This document shows, in pieces, positions 33,062 to 41,945 of a DNA stretch of 64,000 nt (positions are counted from its first letter, which is position 1; every line of letters begins with the position of its first letter). Both the position numbers and the translations under genes were made by a program. The DNA comes from JAZDEY01 sp043808325 [NCBI: Candidatus Eiseniibacteriota bacterium] (GTDB lineage Bacteria > Arandabacterota > Arandabacteria > Arandabacterales), in the NCBI GenBank assembly GCA_043808325.1, contig JAZDEY010000059.1:61753-125752 (forward strand). The letters run 5' to 3'. The notes beneath the pieces are model-generated. The model saw nothing but the letters and a program-made list of their open reading frames with translations. It ran no database searches and had not been told where the DNA came from.

Positions 33062-33408
33062 AGCAGTATCAAACTATCAGACCGATCGGCCTACGTCAAG
33101 GAGGGCAAGGGCACGGAGCGGGGCTAGGCATAGATGGGCACAGACGAAAACGCTTGTATCTGCTCGGGCGGGCATTCCGGAATGGCAGGCCTCGTTGGAC
33201 GACTTTCGCAACTTTCTTAGGTCAGAAGAGTGCCAAGAGATTAGCCAGTTGGTGGCCTCCCTCCCATGAGAACCCCACACCCGAGTCTCCATCATCTGCA
33301 GCCCCCGAGTTTGCTGTGCCCTGGCTGGCAATGTGGCTCATGGGCCAGATTGAATGTGGCAAGTCGCTGCTTGTGGCGGGAGTAGCATGACAGCACGGAG
33401 GTGTTGGG
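33062..33408. other. Gene-free or degenerate stretch
   Basis: No intact gene recognised. Plus-strand frames run through parts of it (one ends in a plausible peptide around EWQASLDDFRNFLRSEECQEI near 33178-33269), but they have no start signal of their own and no family likeness. Given the transposon-end relic at 33541-33582, this may be worn-down mobile DNA. Confidence 0.4.
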
Positions 33409-33549
33409 ATGGCAAGGCCTACGGGCTCAACGAAGATCCATGAGTATGGCCTGGACGGTGAAGTGAAGGAATTATTCCTATGCAGGCATAGCCCTTCATG
33501 GATAAGGAAGTACCTGCAGCTCCGCTATGCTCCGACTACTGGTCAATAA
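33409..33549 (+). CDS. Possible 46-residue protein or gene fragment
   Basis: ATG at 33409 has GGAGG seven bases upstream, a good ribosome site. The frame begins MARPTGSTKIHEYGLDGEV and continues KELFLCRHSPSWIRKYL, which looks like the first helices of a small helix-turn-helix protein, then stops in sequence that belongs to the IS21-like repeat relic. It could be a gene cut short by that insertion. I recognise no family. Confidence 0.4.
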   Translation: MARPTGSTKIHEYGLDGEVKELFLCRHSPSWIRKYLQLRYAPTTGQ

Positions 33550-33582
33550 AGTCCGAAATGCCCGGTCATTTATTCCGAAATC
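33541..33582 (-). repeat. Two inverted copies of the IS21-like terminal unit
   Basis: Read on the minus strand, GATTTCGGAATAAATGACC and CATTTCGGACTTTATTGACC lie 23 bases apart. They match the unit ATTTCGG-n5-10-TGACC repeated at 63867-63957 in sequence and in period, in the opposite orientation. They look like the remnant of the end of an element of the same family; no transposase gene is nearby. Confidence 0.6.
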
Positions 33583-33707
33583 AGCACCCAGGGGCCCCCA
33601 GGCTCGATATACAAGGGCTTGACCTGCAGAATTGCCAATAGGGTCTTAGGAAGTTTCACGGAACGTCCTCCTTTCTGTCTTCAGTGAAGCACAAGGATGT
33701 CGGATCC

Positions 33708-35165
33708 CTACCTCAGAAGCAGGATCTTCTGCGTCTCGACACTGCCGAGAGCCTCAAACCGACACAAGTAGACGCCACTCGCTAGATTCTCACCCAGATC
33801 GTTCTTCCCGTCCCAAATGACGTCAAGTGAGCCGACCATCTGGGGACTGCTAGCCAGTTTCCTGACGATTTTCCCAGAGACGTCGTAGATCCCGATCTTG
33901 GGAACGCATTCCTGTTGCAACCAGCATGAAATCCTCGTAGCCCCCGGAGCTGGGTTGGGGGACACCGCCACCAACATGGTAGGTTCTCCGGGTTCGTCAG
34001 CCAGCGGTAGGGCCGCAGGAGATACTTTTTCGAACCAAACAGAAGCAACATCATAGTTCTCTTGGACGTCTCGGACAGCAACTAGGACCTGGTACTTCAT
34101 GAACGAGTCCAGAAGAGTGATGTCAAGATAGCTGTCACTTCCTCCTTCGTCGTACTTGTACTTGTTGGTCACCCAGTAGTAGTACTGGCTGTTCGTGGAA
34201 ACTGTTCTGTCGTAGACCCATCCCAACCCTTGGCTCGCGTACCGAAGTGCGTCTGGAACCGTGGGCCACTCTACGGGGCCGAGCCAGTTGAAGCCATACA
34301 CATGCGCGTATCCCGGCAGCTCTTGTCCATACTCGTCGAACAACTGGTACTGCAGTGCCCAGAGTGCGACGTTGCGGGAGGAGTAGTAGGTAACCACATC
34401 GTGTGCGTGTACTCTCACATCCAAGCCAGTTGTGGTTTCGTCCACCAAATACGGATCCGCAAACGTTCCACTTCCGTAGATTATCGGCGCGCTCTCGCCT
34501 TGCACATAGAGCAAGGCCTCTTCAATGGCGGGATCATCATAGTCCGCAAACGGGCTGAGCTCATACAGCGGGTTGTACTTGTATCTCCCGATCGTACAGC
34601 CCGGGAATGGATAGTCGTCCTCAAACCCATTGTGATACTCTTCTTCGAAGTGCAGATGGGGAGCTTGGGGGTAGTATATGTATGCGATGTAAAGGTGACG
34701 AGGGTATTCCCACCAGCCAGTCCCGGGGTTGTATTCCCTCCCCTCAAGTTCCAGGTTGTTCACGATGAGATCTTGGTACTCGACCTGAAGCGAGCCGATG
34801 TGTACATACCAATGGGTCAGCCATTCATCCCCTTGACCGTCCATCGCCTCAAGCCATGTCACTCCCGTTATGACATACCATTCCCTGATAGCAACTCGGT
34901 CCTGGAAGCCCTCACTCACAACGTAGTTGTAGTCGCCTCGGACACTGTAGGCGTCCGTGAAATCTGGCTCGGCAATGTCAACCCCGCCGTGGAAATGCCC
35001 CGATTCCCTGTATTCACCCAACACTCCTGACACGTCGTGCTGCACCGACGAGTTTCCTGGATAGATCAGCGGCGAATCGACAGGCCAGATATGGCCCGCG
35101 CTCAAGGTGCCAAAGGAACCCAATACAAAGGACAATACGCCGCTAAGTACTAGTCTCGACCTCAT
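33708..35165 (-). CDS. Secreted M23-like peptidase-domain protein with FlgD/T9SS-type C-terminal domain
   Basis: 485 residues. A signal peptide (RSRLVLSGVLSFVLGSFGTLSAG) opens it. GHFHGGVDIAEP near residue 57 and PHLHFEEEYHNG near 168 match the HxxxD and HxH metal sites of LytM/M23 endopeptidases, but the surrounding barrel is larger and more divergent than in typical M23 enzymes. The last 90 residues, from VSPNPAPGATRISCWL through IGIYDVSGKIVRKL and WDGKNDLGENLASGVYLCRF to KILLLR, form the FlgD-like sorting domain common in FCB bacteria. It may act on peptidoglycan or on proteins outside the cell. Whether the metal site is complete needs structural comparison. Confidence 0.75.
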   Translation of the reverse strand: MRSRLVLSGVLSFVLGSFGTLSAGHIWPVDSPLIYPGNSSVQHDVSGVLGEYRESGHFHGGVDIAEPDFTDAYSVRGDYNYVVSEGFQDRVAIREWYVITGVTWLEAMDGQGDEWLTHWYVHIGSLQVEYQDLIVNNLELEGREYNPGTGWWEYPRHLYIAYIYYPQAPHLHFEEEYHNGFEDDYPFPGCTIGRYKYNPLYELSPFADYDDPAIEEALLYVQGESAPIIYGSGTFADPYLVDETTTGLDVRVHAHDVVTYYSSRNVALWALQYQLFDEYGQELPGYAHVYGFNWLGPVEWPTVPDALRYASQGLGWVYDRTVSTNSQYYYWVTNKYKYDEGGSDSYLDITLLDSFMKYQVLVAVRDVQENYDVASVWFEKVSPAALPLADEPGEPTMLVAVSPNPAPGATRISCWLQQECVPKIGIYDVSGKIVRKLASSPQMVGSLDVIWDGKNDLGENLASGVYLCRFEALGSVETQKILLLR

Positions 35166-35209
35166 GCCAACCCCCTCGAGAATCTCGCTACTCGAAACCT
35201 ACTCTGCCT

Positions 35210-36544
35210 CTAGCGGTTGATCCTGACTCTCAACAGTCGGAGACCCCCTGGGGCTAGACCAATGCGGCGGCCACCCTCGAAGATGCTTCTAGGTGGCTCT
35301 TGGCAAACCACGTATCGGCCATCCTCTGAGAAAGCAGGTGTCCCAAGTTCATCCACCTCCATCTCCATTTTCATGTCACCCTGCAGATCCCACAGCTCAT
35401 ACCGATGCGCCCTGGTGCGCGATGGACCTGTCGTCGTTGGGTACCTTGTTACTGAGGCGACCAAGTATCGCCCATCGGGCGAGAACGCCACTTTCGCGAT
35501 GTCGTCCCACGGAGGTCCTACTGCAATTCTCTTGAGAAGTGCTCCAGAATCCGATTCAAACAGGAGGAACTCGTTGGTTCCTACCACAGCGAATTGCTTG
35601 CCATCGTCCGCGAAGGTGACTTCGTCGATGCGGTAGAGGTGGCTATCGTACACGGATTGAACGTCCCCGTTGTTCGCAAACACTGTGATTGGATTGGTCG
35701 ACCGCTGAGGAACGTGGACGCGCTGGCGCTCAGGGAGCTTAAACGTGCCTGGCTCTTGATCCCGCTCTTCCTGCCGGTGCGCTTGCTCCACATTCCGATA
35801 ATCGATCACCTTGGGGCCTGGATCAGCCGACTCTCCATGCTCTGTTCTCACCGGAGGCGGTTCGTCTCCCCTTGCAGGACGCCCGTTGGACAGAACCACG
35901 CACCCCCCGTCCGGAGAGATGAACACCATCCCACCGCCCTCAGTACCTCTCCTCCAAAGCAACTCCCCTTCCGCGGTGAAGAGAGCAATCCCGGCAGAAA
36001 GTGCGACGAAGAACCTCCCATCATCCGAGAATTGCCCGTCACCAATGTGCCACTTGAAGCTACTGATTGGCTCCATGTGGTCTCGATCGTAGAAGTCAAA
36101 TGCAGTTCCCCACGTCATCTCGGCCGCCACGAGGTTGCGGCCGGTGTTCGATACGAAGACGTTCTTGTACATGCGGGGCCAGCGAGCGATCTCCCTCCCG
36201 TCCTCGTCGAAGAGTACACCCCTGACGAAGCCGATTTCGTCTTTGATGCTCGCAGGTAACGGTGTCTTGTCAAGCCGGTACCTGCCATTCTTCGAGTAAG
36301 AGACCTCCCAATCGCCGCCATGCATCTTGGCACTCGCAATAGCCTTGGCCGCTGCCGATCGGATCTCCTGCTGATGCTCCTCTGGTACGAGCAGCATCAG
36401 CCCGTCGAGATCATCCGCCTCCCCGACAAGTACCAACTCAAGTGCAGAACTATTCTCACTCGCTGAATCCCCAGCCGTACTGCAGGCGGCAACTGACAAG
36501 AGCACCAACCAGGTGGCGACGCACATAATCGATAAGCATCTCAT
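35210..36544 (-). CDS. Lipoprotein with WD40-like beta-propeller
   Basis: 444 residues. The N-terminus is a lipoprotein signal (CVATWLVLLSVAAC, Cys near residue 21). After an N-terminal region come repeated blade-like segments: GQFSDDGRFFVALSAG, MVFISPDGGCVVLSNG, VTFADDGKQFAVVGTNEF, VAFSPDGRYLVASVTRY and PAFSEDGRYVVCQEPP. These F-S-x-D-G-R-Y signatures are WD40/PD40-type propeller blades. A charged, variable insert separates blades near residues 230-280. Function unknown; probably an envelope-bound sensor or scaffold. Confidence 0.7.
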   Translation of the reverse strand: MRCLSIMCVATWLVLLSVAACSTAGDSASENSSALELVLVGEADDLDGLMLLVPEEHQQEIRSAAAKAIASAKMHGGDWEVSYSKNGRYRLDKTPLPASIKDEIGFVRGVLFDEDGREIARWPRMYKNVFVSNTGRNLVAAEMTWGTAFDFYDRDHMEPISSFKWHIGDGQFSDDGRFFVALSAGIALFTAEGELLWRRGTEGGGMVFISPDGGCVVLSNGRPARGDEPPPVRTEHGESADPGPKVIDYRNVEQAHRQEERDQEPGTFKLPERQRVHVPQRSTNPITVFANNGDVQSVYDSHLYRIDEVTFADDGKQFAVVGTNEFLLFESDSGALLKRIAVGPPWDDIAKVAFSPDGRYLVASVTRYPTTTGPSRTRAHRYELWDLQGDMKMEMEVDELGTPAFSEDGRYVVCQEPPRSIFEGGRRIGLAPGGLRLLRVRINR

Positions 36545-36803
36545 CGCAATTCTCCTTCAAGCGCTCGGTCCGGTTGCTCCCGAACAGCCATCTATTAAAG
36601 GGGCGGAATGCCGCTGTTCACGAGTCCATAATCTCATTTGTGATCCCCTGATGTCAAGGTGATCCCGGTTCGGCTGTGGGGTGGGAAAGGACATCGTGAC
36701 CCCTGGGGGTGGGTTCGGGGATGGGCGTGGTGGCCACCGACGGCGCGAACCACCGGCTCGTACCGAGTGCAATGAGGAGACGAAGGGAAGGACGCTGGCA
36801 GGG

Positions 36804-39800
36804 CTATCGCACCAGAATCGCTTTTCGTGACGAGCTCGAGCCCTGAGTTACTATCGAGAAGAAATACATGCCCGGGCTGACCCGAGCCCCGTCCTCATCC
36901 CTGCCGTCCCAAGAGACGCGATAGTAGCCGGGAATCAGGGTCCCGCTCTTTATGGTTCGCACCAGCTGCCCAGCGACCGAGTAGACTTTCACCTCGATCG
37001 GACTGGTCTCCGGAGCCGGGTCGGGCCAGGAGGCATTGCGAGGGCGCTCGATCCGCCGGGGTAGCCCGAAAGCAATCTCCGCATCGCGCATGAAGGGATT
37101 GGGGAACGGATTCCCAACCAGGAACCTCGCGGGGGAGCGCCGGAAAGCTTGCCCGCTCACGGGGCCATGGAAGGTCTCTTCACCGTAGCCGTCGATTACA
37201 CCGAGGCTATAATAGTAAGGTCTGCGCTCGGCGACCACCGTGTCCTCGAAGGCGTGAAGGGAGTCGCCCTGGAGCGTGAAGAATTCCCTCACGTTGGCGT
37301 CTCGGTCGCTGCGCACCGGCGCCTTCTCCGTGGACCGATAGAGCCTGAAGCTCACGGCATCTTCGCGTTCGCTGATCTTGAGCACCACCCTTATCAAGGC
37401 GTCCTGGGACAGCGCTTCAAACTCGCGAACGTCGGCGACGCTGCGCGTGCCGCCGAACTTGAGGCCCTTTAAGCGTTCGTGGGCCCTCTTGTCGATCCAG
37501 AGCACCGTGCTATCGCTGACGCAGGGGGCAACCTGGTTACCCGCTTGCCTCGATACAGGGAATTCCTCCCCGGTGGTGAGGCTGTATCCGAATATGTCCC
37601 AGTTGCCATCGCGGAAATCCTGCCACACGATAAGCTCGCCGAAGATGTCCGGATGCTGCTGTAAGCCGGGCTTCTCGGCGACGAAGACAATCTGGCGTGA
37701 GGCCGTATCCATCGCATAGATATCGCCGCCATCCCGGGAGCGGTCTTCCCATACCACCATACTCCCCCATGCCGCCGGACTCACCTGGTCGCCCGCAACC
37801 GTCGAGACTGCAAATATGCTGTCCGTGTCCAGGTCGCAAGCCCAGATGTCGTAACCGGTCGCAGTCGGAGCCACATGTCTTGCTTCCCAGACCACGATAT
37901 CGTGGGAGATATCAGGTGCACTTATCGTGCCCCCCCACACGGTCCTCAGCCTCTCGACGGCTCCCGAACCCCGCTTGAGCCTGAGGCTGGTCGATTCAGA
38001 AGCCTCAGAAACCCAGACCACATTTTCTCCCCAGATGGCCGGTTGGGTCTCGGTCTCCTGGCTCGCACTGACAACGAAGGGAGAACCTGTCTTCAGGTCA
38101 AACCCGGCGATGTCTCCTTGAGATGAGAAAACAACCGAGTTCCTTGAGATGTCCGGATCCGACCCCGGGGCCTCATACAGGTCGCGAAAAGGCTCGCCGG
38201 CTTCGGTCACCAGGATGCAGGTACAGGAGGTCGGTTCGATAGCAAGCCCGGTCCTCGAGGCCCCGAAATTCCTCGGTGGAACAAGGAGCGACGGAGCAAT
38301 GATCTCCCCGTCAATACCCGAGTTGACCTTACGCTGGGCGACATTGTTGCTGCGGTAGTATTCCAATACGCCTTCGGTGGGATCGGCCGCACACCACAGG
38401 ACCATGAAGTCATCCTGGAACGGACCCACCCTGTAGCGTACCGATAGATCGACATGGCCGCCCGGAGCAATTGAGTCCACCTGAAGGGTCGCAAAGCGCC
38501 GGGAATCGGTGACCGCGCTGTCGTAGAACGAGACAGCGAAGGCTCTCGCTACATCGGCCCCCATGTTTCTGACGGTGGCATGGATCGCGAGCGAGTCCCC
38601 GATCACCACCGGGAAGGGCTCGAGACCGGAGATCTCGGCCTCAAGATCCGGCACCGAAAGGTAGAAGCGTTGCCGTGCCGTGTTGTTGAGCTCGAAGCGT
38701 TCCAGAACGACGTCGTCGGGATCAAGCTGCGCTATCACCAGTCGCGTTGGAGCCTGTCCCGGGACCCGCCAGGCAAAAGTGACCGAGGTATCATCCTTCG
38801 CTGCAAGCGATGGGATGACGACCGAGCCGATCAAGAGTGAATCGGCGACCTCATCATGATAGACACTGATTCTGAAATTGTCGGCGCTCGCATGGCCCGT
38901 ATTGAACGCGTGAATTCCAATTGCGAGATTCTGACCCTGCTTCGGTATGTCGGGCCCGAAGGAGACGCTGCTTGAGGTTATGACAAGGTCGGCCAGCGGG
39001 ATATTGTCGCGCGGAGTGAACCCGTAATAACCCGTATTCCATAGATCGCCCCGCGACTGTGACCACTCGTGCCGGCCCGCCGGCTTTGCGCCGATGAACC
39101 GCCAGACCTGGACCTGCCCGGAAGTGGTCGCAACGACTATCTCATCATAGCCGTCCCCTTCCAGATCGGCCACGCTGGGAGTGGCCCACACGCTGCCGGC
39201 AACCTCCACCGGGAAACCGACAGTCCGGCCGTCTTTGCCAAACGCATAGATCCGGCTGGTTGCCCCGCTTGCCGTTCCGAAGAGACCCTCGACGTAGCCG
39301 TTGCCGTCCAGATCGCCGAAGATCGGCTCGCAGTACTCCACGAATTCCTGCGTCACACCCTCGATCGCCGTACACGGCGTGCCGTCGGCATTCCAGGCAA
39401 CCATCGTCCCGCAGGAAGTGGTCACCGCGACCTCGGGCAGCCCGTCATTGTCCATATCCACCGGCGCCGGCGAGCTCAGGGCCTCGCAATTGTATGCCCA
39501 CCTCGGCCACCCTTTCCTGACCTTGCCGTCAACCCCGACCATGTAGATCGAGTTTGAGAAGAGCCCCGACACCACGATCTCCACTGCGCCGTCACCGTCG
39601 AAGTCGGCGATTGCGGGCGAGCCGCCGCCACAGCCCCATCCGAACAAAACCGGCCAGCCGCTTAAGATCGTACCGTCGCCATCTATAATGTAGAGCTTTC
39701 CGCCATAGCCACCGACCACTACCTCCGGGACGTAGTCGTCGTCGAAATCGCAAATCCCGGGTGACATCCAGATTTCATATCCCGCCATCGCCACCGGCCA

Positions 39801-41942
39801 ACCCTTGACCGGGCTGCCGTCATCATTCCACGCATACACCTTGCCGTCCTTTGAGCCACAGATGATTTCAACAACGCCGTCGTCGTCGATGTCGCCCAGT
39901 GCGGCCGACGACGTGATCGTTCCCCCGGTCGCCTGAGGCCAACCACTAAGCAGGCTTCCACGATTGCTGAACACATAGACCTTTCCGTTCTGCGAGCCGA
40001 CCACCACGTCGGGGCTACCGTCGATATCCACATCACATATCGCAGGTTTCGAGGTGGTCCTGCCGCCGACCGCGACCGGCCAGTCGGCGAGCAGCGTACC
40101 GTCGGGCCTCCATGCATAGACCGAGCCGCTGTAATCGCCGAGCACAATCTCCTTGACGCCATCGCCGTCGAGATCGCCGATTGAGGGAGACGAGAAGATC
40201 ACGCTACCGGTCTCGCGAGGCCATCCGGCAAGCCGTCTGATGGGAACGGCAAGCAGAAACCGATCACTGGAGGAGTAGCTGCCGCTCGAGGACGTGCCTG
40301 TGATCTCGATATCGAACTCCGTGCTGTGGGGCTGCGGCGTTGCTTGATCGATCTTCATCCTGAAGGCCAGATACCGCGAGAGCCCGTGCCCCGGGATCAG
40401 GTCCACCGTGGCAACCGGATCTTCCAGGGTAATCAGCGGATCGGCAGTTCGGATGCGCGCCAGAACACCGGAGCAGCCCGTGCCGTAGTTCCTCAGCCTG
40501 AGGTTGAGCGTCACGTCCTCGCCGGGGTCGGCTTCACCATCCCCGTCTCCCGCGGTATCATCGATTCCCAAGCTCTCGAAGAGGATCACCGGAGAGGCGA
40601 CCTCAATGTCCACGGTGACCGTATCCCCGGGGCCGGTGATGTTGCGGAGGCTGACTTCGGTCGGCAGGTCTTCGTTGGAGTAATTGCTCGGGGTTGTCCA
40701 CCACGAGAAGGTTCTTGCGCCGGTCGAGCCAGGAAAAGGGTCGCCCCGATCTGAACCGAAACCGAACAGGCGTTCCTGGTCAAGATCGAACCTGCCGTCG
40801 GCCTGTTCAAGGGACACCAGGTGCCGGCCTTCGGTGGAGTTCCCCCTGGCCCTCTCGTCGACGTGGTATACGAGGAGACCCTCCCCGAGGTTGGAAAGGT
40901 AGGAATCATAGGATTTGGCCCGCCGGTTCTCCACCAGGAAGTACTGAGGCCCGCCCTCGCCCTCGCTCCATAACCTCAGGACCGAGGGCACATCCTCCAC
41001 GCAGGGCAGCCGCCAGCCGGGCGCATTCGTCTCGATCTCAATCGGCGTGACGAAACCGAGCCTTGTCTTGCTCCAGGCATCGAGGCCCACCGGATGAGAG
41101 CCATCGCCGCCTCCCCATGACCCATATGACATAAGGGACCACATACCCAGCCCAAAGGAGTTGAGGCTGAGATCATAGAGGTCGGGTAGGCCCAGCAGGT
41201 GACCGAGCTCGTGGGCGAAGGTTCCAACCTGGCCTTCCTCGGGCTCGGTCGCGAAGTCAAGCACCTTGACCCCGTCCACAGGCTTGTCCCTGATTGCACT
41301 TGCGTAAGATTGAATGTCCTGGACATTCATGGTCCATTCATAACCCTGGCCGGCATGGACAACCAGCAGGAAGTCCACCAGACCGTCGTCGTCTCCGCTG
41401 TTCGGAATGCCGTCGGGTCCGTCGTTGTCAAACTGCGAAAAATCGACCCGGCTATCGGCGGCGTCGATTGCATCTTCGATCATCTTCTGGGTGTTCCGGG
41501 GATAGTTGCCCAGGCCCCGCCGGCCCGCGGCGTAGTAGGACATCTTCTCCTTCACTCTGAACCAGCCAAAGACTTCGCCAGTAACGTTCAGTTTGCCGTA
41601 GGAGTTGGCAAAGTAGTAGTTCCTCATGCTGTTCTGATTTGCAGGGTCGAAGAGCATGCCTCGGGCCCACTCGCGGCCGTGAAGGATGGTATCCGCAGGC
41701 ACATCCGAAAAATCAACCAACAGGACAAGCACTCTTATAGTACCGAGATGGGGGCCTGCGGCGAGATGGGAAGCGAGGCTCTGGCTTGCCGACACCTCAT
41801 CTTCCATGGCCTCTCGCGCTTCATCCAGCCGGTTTTCCTCGTAGAGCCTCTGGAGCAGATCCGGCCGGAGCGGCATCGAGAGCGCCGCAGAAATGGGAAG
41901 AAAGATCAGGAGCAGAACCAGAAGACTCGTCGCTGGTCTCAC
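36804..41942 (-). CDS. Large secreted M6-family metalloprotease with FG-GAP repeats and sorting domain
   Basis: 1712 residues. A signal peptide is followed by an immune-inhibitor-A/M6 peptidase domain (about 60-430) with GTIRVLVLLVDFSDVP, the zinc motif FAHELGHLLGLPDLYD near 243 and SYGSWGGGDGSHPVGLDAWSK. From about 575 to 975 come seven or more FG-GAP/VCBS-type repeats (GDLDGDGVKEIVLGDYSG, DVDIDGSPDVVVGS and others), each with acidic metal-binding loops. Two CARDB-like domains follow (about 1000-1230, DLVITSSSVSFGP and DLEAEISGLEPFPV), then TolB/propeller-like strands (VVWVSEAS, VVWEARHVA, VVWEDRSRDG, IVWQDFRDGNWDIFGY), and finally a FlgD-like end (VYSVAGQLVRTI, WDGRDEDGARVSPGMYFF). GTG start at 41942. 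Probably a surface or released protease. Confidence 0.88.
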   Translation of the reverse strand: MRPATSLLVLLLIFLPISAALSMPLRPDLLQRLYEENRLDEAREAMEDEVSASQSLASHLAAGPHLGTIRVLVLLVDFSDVPADTILHGREWARGMLFDPANQNSMRNYYFANSYGKLNVTGEVFGWFRVKEKMSYYAAGRRGLGNYPRNTQKMIEDAIDAADSRVDFSQFDNDGPDGIPNSGDDDGLVDFLLVVHAGQGYEWTMNVQDIQSYASAIRDKPVDGVKVLDFATEPEEGQVGTFAHELGHLLGLPDLYDLSLNSFGLGMWSLMSYGSWGGGDGSHPVGLDAWSKTRLGFVTPIEIETNAPGWRLPCVEDVPSVLRLWSEGEGGPQYFLVENRRAKSYDSYLSNLGEGLLVYHVDERARGNSTEGRHLVSLEQADGRFDLDQERLFGFGSDRGDPFPGSTGARTFSWWTTPSNYSNEDLPTEVSLRNITGPGDTVTVDIEVASPVILFESLGIDDTAGDGDGEADPGEDVTLNLRLRNYGTGCSGVLARIRTADPLITLEDPVATVDLIPGHGLSRYLAFRMKIDQATPQPHSTEFDIEITGTSSSGSYSSSDRFLLAVPIRRLAGWPRETGSVIFSSPSIGDLDGDGVKEIVLGDYSGSVYAWRPDGTLLADWPVAVGGRTTSKPAICDVDIDGSPDVVVGSQNGKVYVFSNRGSLLSGWPQATGGTITSSAALGDIDDDGVVEIICGSKDGKVYAWNDDGSPVKGWPVAMAGYEIWMSPGICDFDDDYVPEVVVGGYGGKLYIIDGDGTILSGWPVLFGWGCGGGSPAIADFDGDGAVEIVVSGLFSNSIYMVGVDGKVRKGWPRWAYNCEALSSPAPVDMDNDGLPEVAVTTSCGTMVAWNADGTPCTAIEGVTQEFVEYCEPIFGDLDGNGYVEGLFGTASGATSRIYAFGKDGRTVGFPVEVAGSVWATPSVADLEGDGYDEIVVATTSGQVQVWRFIGAKPAGRHEWSQSRGDLWNTGYYGFTPRDNIPLADLVITSSSVSFGPDIPKQGQNLAIGIHAFNTGHASADNFRISVYHDEVADSLLIGSVVIPSLAAKDDTSVTFAWRVPGQAPTRLVIAQLDPDDVVLERFELNNTARQRFYLSVPDLEAEISGLEPFPVVIGDSLAIHATVRNMGADVARAFAVSFYDSAVTDSRRFATLQVDSIAPGGHVDLSVRYRVGPFQDDFMVLWCAADPTEGVLEYYRSNNVAQRKVNSGIDGEIIAPSLLVPPRNFGASRTGLAIEPTSCTCILVTEAGEPFRDLYEAPGSDPDISRNSVVFSSQGDIAGFDLKTGSPFVVSASQETETQPAIWGENVVWVSEASESTSLRLKRGSGAVERLRTVWGGTISAPDISHDIVVWEARHVAPTATGYDIWACDLDTDSIFAVSTVAGDQVSPAAWGSMVVWEDRSRDGGDIYAMDTASRQIVFVAEKPGLQQHPDIFGELIVWQDFRDGNWDIFGYSLTTGEEFPVSRQAGNQVAPCVSDSTVLWIDKRAHERLKGLKFGGTRSVADVREFEALSQDALIRVVLKISEREDAVSFRLYRSTEKAPVRSDRDANVREFFTLQGDSLHAFEDTVVAERRPYYYSLGVIDGYGEETFHGPVSGQAFRRSPARFLVGNPFPNPFMRDAEIAFGLPRRIERPRNASWPDPAPETSPIEVKVYSVAGQLVRTIKSGTLIPGYYRVSWDGRDEDGARVSPGMYFFSIVTQGSSSSRKAILVR

Positions 41943-41945
41943 GTT

